A stretch of DNA of 20,270 nt from Funneliformis mosseae. Its lineage: Eukaryota > Glomeromycota > Glomeromycetes > Glomerales > Glomeraceae. The translations under genes and the position numbers were made by a program. Below the pieces are notes generated by a model, which made no database searches, was not told the origin of the DNA, and saw only the letters and a list, made by a program, of their open reading frames with translations. Positions within the stretch are counted from its first letter, which is position 1. Each line of letters starts with the position of its first letter. Positions 10,942-18,826 of this stretch are shown here, one piece after another. The DNA is taken from the NCBI GenBank assembly GCA_910592005.1, contig CAJVPP010001396.1, positions 1 to 20,270 of the forward strand, written 5' to 3'.

Positions 10942-13010
10942 TATGTTAAATTTTTTTATAATAAAGTATATGCTATTACAATTTTTCATTATATAAAGTC
11001 ATATAATAAAAAACTTTACTATAAAAAAAATCATAAGTTTTTGTAAAAATTGAGGCAGTCAGGTCACAAAAATCTAAAAAATTTTTTGCCTAACCTTATA
11101 TAATCTATGTAAAAAGTAACTCTGATTTATTAGTTGAAGGATATCTTATTTAAATTAAAAATAAGATTTGCTTATTAAATAAAATATGAACAAGTTATGT
11201 TTTATTTTTTTTTATAAAGTTTTTAAATAATAATATAATTTTATTACAATAAATATTTGTTTATTTTAAACAATAATCAATTATTAAAATACTATAAGAA
11301 CTTATTAAAGAAAGTTGCTAGATAAATATTCTTTTTTATTTAATTTATTAAATATTATTTTATTTACTATTTAATAAAAGTTACAAATAAAATTTAAATA
11401 ATGCAGCTTTAAACAGAAGTATTTAAATAGTAAATTAGGTATTTATAAATAATATTAAAAGCTCAATGCAATTAAAAGAAAGTAAATAAAATTATTATTA
11501 AAAAATTATTATATATTATTGTAAAAAATTTCTTAAAATAAATTTTATTTCAATTAAATTATTGAATATTATATATAAATCTATAATAAATTATAGTTAA
11601 AATAATTTATTTAAATAATTAAGTATAATAATTATCAAATCTACAAATTAAGAACTTAATAAAATTTATTTATAAAATACTAAAGATTTTAAATTTTATT
11701 TTCAGAATTTTGTATTTGTGAATCAATTTATGAAAAATATAGATTGAATAAAATTTAATAAATTTCATATATTTAGTAAATAAATTTAATAAAATTTTAT
11801 TACAAAATATTTATTAGCAAAAATAATTCTCTTTTATTTAGATTAATATTAGTTTTTTTAAAAAAGCAAAGATTTAAAAAAGTAAAGAAAATATAATTAA
11901 ATCTGAAATATTGTTAAAAATAGAGAATTTTCTTAAACAGTTTAGTGAAAATACTTAAAAAAATATTTTTGGATTAAAGTCAAAAAAGTGAAATAAATTG
12001 TTATACATACAGTATTTTAAGAAATAAGTTTACATTCTTTTTAAACAATTATTTTAACAATTAAAATTGTTTAGAATAAAATTTTTTATAAGAAAATTTT
12101 TATTGAGAAACTCTTTTTCTAATACTAATTTTTTTAAATAAAATTGAATAGAAATCAAAGAAATAAAGAATACATTTTTAGTATTTTTAATGCAATATAA
12201 CTATTGATAAATGAAATTCAAAAATAATTAAAATAAAATTTTATAATATTCTTAAAATTTTTAATTTTAAACCAATCATTTTTTTTGATTAGAATAATCT
12301 AGAATATTCTGATTAGCAAATTTTATTGTATTAGAAAATTATTGGTATAATATATTTAATATATTCTTTGACTGAAATAAGTATAACAGTATTATAACTA
12401 GTTGTAATATTAACAAAATTTAAGTTGTAACTAATTGTAATTAGTAATAAATAAGCATTATAAATTGCAATTAGTTGTAAAAGTAATATAATATTATAAT
12501 AATAATAATACAATTACAAAATTTAAATATTTTAATAAAAAATTATATTCAATTTAAAATATTTTTTACTAAAATAATATCAAAATAATTAATAATAAAA
12601 ATTTTTGTTAAAAATTTTATTATAAAATTTTATTTTTTAATTTTTAAAATTGACTTTAATTAACAAGTAAAATTGCAAAATTTTTCTGCAATACTATTGA
12701 AAAAATAAAAAATAATATTAAAAAATATCTATTTTAAAGGAATTTAATATAAAAATATTTATTAAGGATTAAAATTATATTTATATGAGAAAATCCTTTT
12801 AATGATAAATTTTATTTTATTAAATTTATTTTTTAAAAATAATTTATATTAAATTTTATTTAAAATAAAAAGGTTATAGAAAATTTATTTTTTAATATTT
12901 TAATGATAAAAGGCTTAGCTAATATAAAGATTTAAATTTTTAAAGCATAGTTTATATATAAGAACCTTTTTTATTTTTGAGTATATTAAAAGAACATAAA
13001 AAGTTAGGAT
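10942..13010. other. AT-rich stretch after the relic; one GC-richer patch
   Basis: No gene is supported. A patch at 11052-11067 (GAGGCAGTCAGGTCAC) stands out against the A/T background just downstream of the relic and could be the end of the element that carried it, but no matching start was found. Imperfect inverted copies of an ACTAATTG(T/C)AATT motif lie at about 12424-12442 and 12465-12482. The block ends sharply at about 13010, where CpG-containing sequence resumes. Confidence 0.6.
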
Positions 13011-13686
13011 TTTTTCTTTTTTCGGAGTTATAAATCTCTGGCCAAATACATACGTAAAGATGCAGGTGTTTATGCAATAAATATTAATTACCAGCTGTGA
13101 TATTGTTTTTTTTTTTTTGAAAATAAAGTTTTATTTGTTAGAGTATTTTTACATTTTATTTTTAACGTTTTTATTACACAAATGGATTGATTGCTTATAA
13201 TTGTGATAATGAATTTGTGATAGTCTTGCCTGAATCGGTAATATCCGTTCATTGAATACCGCTGCGGCACAAAATATAAAAAAAATTTTTTTTTCTTTTT
13301 AAGATGCAATTTTTTAAAATTCTAATAATAAATTAAAATACTTTCTCGTGCGATTCAGTTTTGTTTTATATTTAGGATTCCTTTTGATTTTTTCGCCTAG
13401 ATGCATGATTTACGTTACTTTAAAGAATACCTTATTAAACGATTTTTGAAAGAAAAAAAGTAAAAACAATGAAAATCAAGTTAACCAAATTTGCAAATTA
13501 ACATTAAACATAAAGACGAAGAGAGAGAGTTGTTAGGCAAGTCAATACCAAAAATAAAAGATATAAAGGTATAAACAATGTTGGAGGCTTAGTAATTTAT
13601 AATTTCCATAATTAGGATTAACAATTTGTGATTCACAAGTTAAAGATAATAAGATAATGGGATACGTGAAATTCTACCGAGTTTTC
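13011..13686. other. Intergenic region upstream of the F-box gene
   Basis: Normal-composition DNA with A and T runs. A minus-strand open frame at 13088-13309 is low complexity (poly-Lys ends) and has no recognisable domain, so I do not call it a gene. No tRNA-like fold or repeat was recognised. Confidence 0.6.
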
Positions 13687-13695
13687 TATAAAAAG
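13687..13695 (+). promoter_or_regulatory. Candidate TATA box of the F-box gene
   Basis: TATAAAAAG lies 119 bp before the chosen ATG. A pyrimidine-rich stretch (about 13766-13797) sits between them, a layout typical of fungal transcription starts. An ATG at 13699 with a 19-codon frame is probably upstream of, or very near, the transcription start. This is inferred from sequence only. Confidence 0.4.
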
Positions 13696-13813
13696 AACCA
13701 TGATTTTATATTATTGGTTTATCCGAAGTTTTTTTGCATTGTTAAATTTATTTAAATGAACTTTTTATCCTTTTTTTTATATTTTTTTTTTCTTTTTGAA
13801 TCCGTCGTATAAT

Positions 13814-15131
13814 ATGTCAAAGAAATCTGTTAAAAAGGTCTTGAGTTTTCTGATATCTAGGTAAAATTTTAAATCATATATAAATATATATATTTTGTAT
13901 AAGTATTAGAATTCACGTTCATATTCATGATACTTTAAATTCTTTCTACAAGAATACCCTTTTTTAAAGAACGGACAAAATCACGAAAAATTCAACCTGA
14001 AGATCATCGCGTTCCAGATAATTTGGCTTCGTATATGATCTCAGAGATATTGCAAGAAATTTTTACTCATCTAGCGGATACATTTGTATTTAACGGAACG
14101 TATGATTTACACGCTTATTCAAACCTATATTCGTGTGTACTAGTAAACAGACATTGGTGTCGGAATGCGATGATAATATTATGGAGACAACCATTTCATC
14201 CATGTTTAAATACTGGGTACATCATAGTAAATACCTTATTAACGTTTCTCGATGAAGAAGAACGAAACTTTCTCTTATCACAAGGGATAACTCATTTACC
14301 ACCTTCTTTAACATCCAAAACATATTTGTTTGACTATCCAATATATTTTAGACATTTACATCAACAAAAATTATACTTTTCAGTTGAATCCTGGAGTCAG
14401 AAAAATTTACAGAACAAACCAAATAATGCCACCAATTTGTTAATGAATTCTTTATTGAAACTCATTTATAAGAAATCCGGACAACTTGTTAGACTTAAAT
14501 TATATAATCTGGTGGGATTAATAAAGGATAATATGGATTATAAGAATCATCAAGATTCAACCGTCGATAGTTCTTACATTTATAAATTTATTTCACAGGT
14601 TAAACAGTTAACGATCAATGGAACTTATGAGAATAGTAATATGTTTTTGTTGCCTTTATTCTCCCATTTATGCACAAACGTTGTAAGTACATTATTAATT
14701 TATTCTTGAAATTAAAAAAAATTTTTTTTTTTAATACTTTGCCTTTGACTTTACAGCAACATCTTTGCATAGAACATTTTTCGATTGCGAAAAATATAGA
14801 TTGCGTAATAAAATCACAAACCAACCTGGTTTCGTTAGAAATTTCAAATCTGTCGGGTCATTCAACTTCAATTATTCAATCAATTCTATCGCAATCAAAA
14901 TCACTACGCAATATCAAATTTTATAAAGTAAACTTTTCAGAATGTTGTCAATGGACTTCAATTGCGTTTTGTAAAAAATTAGAAATGCTGGAAATTTATG
15001 ATTGTTTAAATTTAAATTCATTCATGATCTTGCCTTTAATTACAACAAAATTTCCTTTACTCAAGAGAATTTGTATTTTGGGTAATAATGATCTTGAATG
15101 TTGGATAAAGAATTATATGAGTAGGAATTAA
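13814..15131 (+). CDS. F-box protein with LRR-like C-terminal half (three exons, 383 aa)
   Basis: Exons are 13814-13860, 13953-14682 and 14757-15131. Introns of 92 nt (GTAAAA..ACAAG) and 74 nt (GTAAGT..TTACAG) keep the frame, so exon 1 MSKKSVKKVLSFLIS joins through AGA (Arg16) to IPFFKERTKSR. This start was chosen because the exon 2 frame closes upstream without an ATG, whereas splicing to the first exon restores one. Residues 37-93 fit an F-box: PDNLASYMISEILQEIF, then SCVLVNRHWCRNA and ILWRQPF, with the Trp residues (84 and 93) typical of fungal F-boxes. The rest shows leucine-rich-repeat spacing: LVRLKLYNLVGL, VKQLTING, LVSLEISNLSG, LRNIKFYKV, LEMLEIYDCLNL. By family, the F-box binds Skp1 in an SCF ubiquitin ligase and the LRR part selects substrate; the substrate is unknown. 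The basic first 30 residues are unusual but small. The gene stands alone, with no operon-like neighbour. The family is greatly expanded in Rhizophagus, so the specific role cannot be predicted. Confidence 0.85.
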
Positions 15132-15132
15132 A

Positions 15133-15138
15133 AATAAA
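15133..15138 (+). terminator. Candidate polyadenylation signal of the F-box gene
   Basis: AATAAA lies two bases after the TAA stop (ends 15131), in an A-rich stretch. It is unusually close to the stop for a fungal 3' UTR, so a later signal may be used instead. Confidence 0.3.
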
Positions 15139-15660
15139 AAAACTTGTAAATTTGTAAATTTAATCAATGGGTAATACTGTAAAGCGCGACTAAAAAAATT
15201 AAAAAAATTTTTTTTTTTTTATCGGTCATTGACAACTTTCAGGGAATTTCACTTTGTTCTCCAATGTAGATGGGTCAAGTTTGCAAATGCAGAAATACTC
15301 TTTAATGTAAGAGTTTCCATTATTTAATGCACCACCTGTTCTTTTCTTTTTTTAATAATATCCGTATGTCATTAACAAAATGAACTGGAGAAATGATCGA
15401 TGATTCATGCAATAAATTACTGATATATTTTTAATTTCCGTGTGATGATGAGAAAGTATTAATAATTCAAATCTTTTTTAAAAAATTTTTTTTTTAGGAG
15501 CAAATCACAAATTTTTTAGGAGGAATTTAAAATCGGAATCGGAACTTATATTTTTCATGAGTTGTACCTGCAAGGTTTTTAGTTCAATCACAAAACCTAA
15601 ATAAAGCACCACAAGTGCCTTTTTTTCATTCGCTCATTTACATCATTTCGTTTCGATTAC
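15139..15660. other. Intergenic region, no gene recognised
   Basis: Mixed sequence between the F-box gene and the left arm of the next repeat element. It carries two self-complementary A/T homopolymer blocks (about 15191-15221 and 15475-15497). I saw no coding frame, tRNA or other feature. 15632-15645 (GCTCATTTACATCA) partly matches the outer flank of the right arm at about 16697-16710. Confidence 0.6.
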
Positions 15661-15795
15661 AGCTGTTTGCATAAGTCACGGCAAATTTGTTGCCGAGTAC
15701 TTGCCGGCAACCCAGCAATTCGTGTTGCCAATAAATACAATAATCACGTGATATAATATAAATAATTACACGGCCGTATATGATTATTATACTTT

Positions 15796-15820
15796 GTCCG
15801 TGGAGTAATTTTTCACGGAC
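15796..15820. repeat. Hairpin with 7-bp stem
   Basis: GTCCGTG (15796-15802) pairs with CACGGAC (15814-15820) across an 11-nt loop. It is preceded by two further palindromes, ATCACGTGAT (about 15742-15751) and ACGGCCGT (about 15770-15777). They lie just inside the left arm of the element and may be the sub-terminal repeats of a transposon or a separate small insertion. Confidence 0.65.
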
Positions 15821-16505
15821 AGAGTTTATTTATACTTCGACCATGATATTACAATATAAGTTATTACTTATATTAAAATTCATTAAAAAAGGTTTAATAT
15901 GTTAATTATTTATTAATTATTATATATTTACTATTAATATTAAATATAAAAGAACAATTATTAAATATATTTCTTTAAAATACGTTGGAAGTGAGAGATC
16001 AGTTGTCATTAATTGACTCTCAATTAAATTTTTTTGTGCAGAAAGGTTTTGCAATTCTAAATATATGAATGTTAGTTTCTTTATAAAAAATATGTAACGA
16101 TAAAATAAATAAATTAAGAACCTTGATTATATGCATTGAAGATCAATTTCATTTTCAATTTTTCCATTTAAATTTACACGATATCATTCTAATTGTATAA
16201 CCCAATTCTTATTTGATTTATCAATTGAAATACAATTAATAATTGCTTATATATCACTATCTCTAGGATCATTATATTTAAAATTGGCTAAATAATAAAA
16301 TAATTTTTTATTATAAAAAAAAGGTTTTAAAAGGTTTTATTTGGATTTTGGCATAATAAAAAAAAATGCAGTTATATTGAGATTAAATGATATAAAACGA
16401 GAAAGAAAAAAGAATAATTTTTAAAATATTATTTTATAATAATCAGTGGGACCGAATAATTATATCGTAACTTCATGGGTAATCGCCGATAACTCCACAG
16501 TTACT

Positions 16506-16577
16506 ATAGCAATGCATTGATTGGTGGAGGTGGATTTTGCCACGAAGTGGCAAAATATCCAATCAATGCATTACTAT
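16506..16577. repeat. Compound hairpin (nested inverted repeats), 72 bp
   Basis: The outer arms 16506-16524 and 16559-16577 match at 18 of 19 positions (ATAGCAATGCATTGATTGG and complement). Inside them, ATTTTGCCAC (16534-16543) pairs perfectly with GTGGCAAAAT (16547-16556) around a GAA triloop. The whole folds into one long stem with a small asymmetric bulge. This is the architecture of a minimal foldback element. It sits inside the larger inverted-repeat element, so it either inserted there or is part of it. Confidence 0.8.
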
Positions 16578-16744
16578 CAATAACACATTCGAATAAACAG
16601 GTATTTTTTATGTTTATTATTATTTTTCTAGCCGGGTTGCCGGCAAGTATTCGGCAACAAATTTGCCAAGTGTCCCGTGACTTATGAAAACAGCCGTAAA
16701 GATGAGCAATTGGATGGTTGATTGAATTTGATCGTTGCACCACA

Positions 16745-17060
16745 ATTTAAACGCATAAAAAGCAATAAGCAATAAGGTTTATTAATTTATTAACTAATCG
16801 AAAATTTTCCTAATTCGATATTATAGAAGCCACTAATTCCATGTATGAATAACCTTTTTTGATAAGTTCAACTAATTCATGCGTAATGCATGTTCTTATT
16901 AAAATGAAATTAAGTAATTAAGAAAGTATTACCGACTTATTTTGATATTAAAACATCATCTAGTTTAATTAATAATTTTATTTTATTATTTTATTTTATT
17001 ATTTTTTTTTAGCTAATATAACTTATTAAGATTTAAGATTTGTAATTTAAAGGCAAAATT
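16745..17060. other. AT-rich intergenic spacer
   Basis: There is no coding frame or structured repeat that I can support between the two small elements. An imperfect (TTTTATTA)n run lies at about 16977-17006. Confidence 0.6.
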
Positions 17061-17357
17061 GAGAAAGTTTCGACGGGTAGCAAAACCATCGAAACCTTCT
17101 GAGATTAAAATACAATTTATTATTTTTGTTTTTATGAGACGAGCAAATAGTATATAGCAAAAGGTCAATATATTAAATTCAAAATATTTACATATTGTAA
17201 TTGATTGATGGAGGGGGAAGACGATGATAGGTCGATTCAAACGGGTTTGCAATATAACTACGGGGGATAGCTAGTACTTAGCATAGATTTATTCTTGATT
17301 TACTTTGTATCTCTTTATATATAAATTTAATAAAGTTACTGGCAGTGCCACATCGTT

Positions 17358-17378
17358 AAAAAAAAAAAAAAAAAAAAA
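17358..17378 (+). repeat. A21 tract preceded by AATAAA
   Basis: Twenty-one consecutive A follow AATAAA (17329-17334) at a 23-nt distance, the spacing of a polyadenylation signal and tail. This would fit the 3' end of a retroposed transcript on the plus strand, whose body would lie upstream of 17329. No coding sequence on that strand was recognised there, so simple homopolymer expansion remains possible. Confidence 0.45.
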
Positions 17379-17398
17379 TTATTGTAATTGAATTAAAT

Positions 17399-17640
17399 TT
17401 ATTCTTCATCAAGTCCAATTACATCATTATCTCCCAATTAGTATTTTCTTCATTTAATCTCATGACAGTATCCCTACCTTTTTCTTCTTCCATTAAACTT
17501 TCATTTGAAAATCATCATCTTCTTCATAAGGTAATTCTTCTAATTCTTCAACAAGTTCCTGTGCTTCCAAATTTAACATCTGCTCGATAAATAATGTATT
17601 ATTTTGGAAACTTTGTTCTAATTTAAAATATCGAAACCGT
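17399..17640 (-). pseudogene. Frameshifted C-terminal fragment of an acidic protein
   Basis: Read on the minus strand from about 17640, the frame gives RYFKLEQSFQNNTLF, then QMLNLEAQELVEELEELPYE and EDDDFQ. It ends early at a TAA near 17508. A neighbouring frame continues with ESLMEEEKGRDTVMRLNEEN and TNWEI, and a third supplies DNDVIGLDEE with a TAA stop at 17399-17401. At least two frameshifts therefore separate it from a working reading frame. Acidic tails of this kind remind me of transposase-like proteins repeated in Rhizophagus, but no catalytic domain remains. It lies just left of the CGAAAC array. Confidence 0.5.
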
Positions 17641-17691
17641 CGAAACTTTCGAGACCATCGAAACTATCGAAACCCATCGAAACTGTCGAAA
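17631..17691. repeat. Tandem TCGAAAC(T) array
   Basis: About six imperfect units of 9-11 bp sharing TCGAAAC or TCGARAC run from 17631 to 17691, separated by CG, TT, CA or TA spacers. Reverse-oriented GTTTCGAC-like copies occur at about 17067 and 17704. The CpG in every unit is retained, in contrast with the CpG-poor left half of the window. Confidence 0.75.
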
Positions 17692-17750
17692 TAATTTCTG
17701 AAAAGTTTCGACTTTTGCCAAAAAGGGTTTATGGTTTTGCCCCGCAATTA

Positions 17751-18826
17751 TATTTAGGTTTTAAATAAACAAATTTGTAAATAAATAAATTAAATGAAAA
17801 GAAACATAAATAAAATTCAAATCTTAAAATTAACATGGTTTTGTAAATAATTATGCAAAGTTTTATTAAATTAATTATTATTTTTAGAAATGATCGAAAT
17901 CATTTGACATTTAATTTTACCGAATTAAGAATTTTAGGTACAAGTTTACTTTTTTTGTTACCGTTTTCTTAAAAGAACTTAATATTCAATATATTAAATT
18001 TCAATATAATGAAATAATTTATGATTTATATTCTAGTGCACATATTTAGATAGATAACAAGATATATATTACTACGTAATTTTAAATCAATAACGACTAT
18101 ATATTACTTCAAAGGTTAAGTTTTCTTTTTGCATATAATTAATTTAATTAATAAAGCAGGTTTTGTACAAGTATTCTGGAGATATTAACTTCCTTCTTTC
18201 GAAAATTTCATAAAGGAACTTGTGATGCTTAACTGATTGCCTTGTGTCATACTATATAACAACATTTATAAAATCAACCATTGATCCTGATTAACAAATC
18301 CCCCAATTTTATTAATAGAAAGAAATGTGAGATTTATTGATTAGAATCCATTAGTGTGCGAACAGAACATGGTAAATTGAATATTTAAAAAGAAAACGAA
18401 ATAGGACAAAATGGCGTTTAGTTTTTTTTTCACATGACAAATAATAACAATTGTACGTGAGAAATGAAATCCTTTTATTTATTAAACGAGTTTTATAGTC
18501 CAGTGTAATCAATTATTATCAAGGCAAAAATACCTCATCGGTTTAATCTAACAATTATGGAAAATGATCAACATGCGAATAAAATAATTTACCTTAAATA
18601 GTAAAAATCAAATGGCAAAAATCCCTCAGTCTTATTCTTGGAAATAAAGATCATCAAATTTAGAATTAACATTTAAAGACTTTTGTGTCGTCAGAATCAA
18701 ATTTTTATAGTTGCTGTTCAATTAAATTTGTCATTTTTAATGAAGAAGGTTCAAGTAAATAGAGAAAATTAGAAATTAACGAAATAGATTTCTTTTGAAA
18801 ATAAAAAATATATAGATATATATAAA
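17751..18826. other. Intergenic region upstream of the copper ATPase
   Basis: About 1.1 kb with no coding frame, repeat or RNA that I can support. It should hold the ATPase promoter. The only TATA-like run (about 18809-18823) lies directly at the ATG and is too close to act as a standard TATA box. No copper-response motif was recognised with confidence. Confidence 0.6.

Larger units (their letters stand above)
15661..16696. mobile_element. Non-autonomous (MITE-like) element with inverted arms, ~1.04 kb
   Basis: A 34-bp block at 15680-15713 is the reverse complement of 16634-16667 with one mismatch, both containing TTGCCGGCAA. Past it, the left arm continues with ATAAGTCAC (15671-15679) and the right arm with its complement GTGACTTAT (16677-16685), after a 9-bp insertion (AAGTGTCCC) in the right arm. 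Similarity then extends to CAGC(T/C)GTA. The 920-bp interior has no gene: it is AT-rich (15840-16440), with smaller hairpins at 15796-15820 and a nested compound hairpin at 16506-16577. The arms are GC-rich and internally palindromic (GTTGCCG..CGGCAAC). The arrangement fits a deleted DNA transposon. Alternatively, these are two oppositely oriented copies of one short repeat. Target-site duplications could not be defined. Confidence 0.55.
17080..17740. mobile_element. Probable small element with CGAAAC repeats and inverted GCAAAACCAT ends
   Basis: GCAAAACCAT (17080-17089) is repeated as its exact complement ATGGTTTTGC at 17731-17740. Both sites sit next to CGAAAC/GTTTCG motifs (17067-17072 and 17092-17097 on the left; the array 17631-17691 and 17704-17710 on the right). 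Between them lie an A21 tract and a broken minus-strand coding fragment. The layout suggests a decayed transposon or a nested insertion. The 10-bp ends alone are weak evidence for the boundaries. Confidence 0.4.

Noticed and set aside
12331..12513. 60-codon minus-strand open frame
   Set aside because: Low-complexity Ile/Tyr/Leu sequence from A/T-rich repeats, with no coding signature.
13088..13309. 73-codon minus-strand open frame
   Set aside because: Poly-Lys ends come from A/T runs. No domain, no conserved motif, and no promoter or polyadenylation context that would support a gene.
16504..16743. 79-codon minus-strand open frame
   Set aside because: It runs across the compound hairpin and the right arm of the inverted-repeat element, so the peptide is an artefact of repeats.
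17220..17250. tRNA T-arm-like GGTCGATTCAAACGGG
   Set aside because: The flanking bases do not form a stem, and no acceptor or anticodon arm fits around it.
17013..17252. 79-codon minus-strand open frame
   Set aside because: It overlaps the CGAAAC-containing repeat end, has no recognisable domain and has no partner exon.
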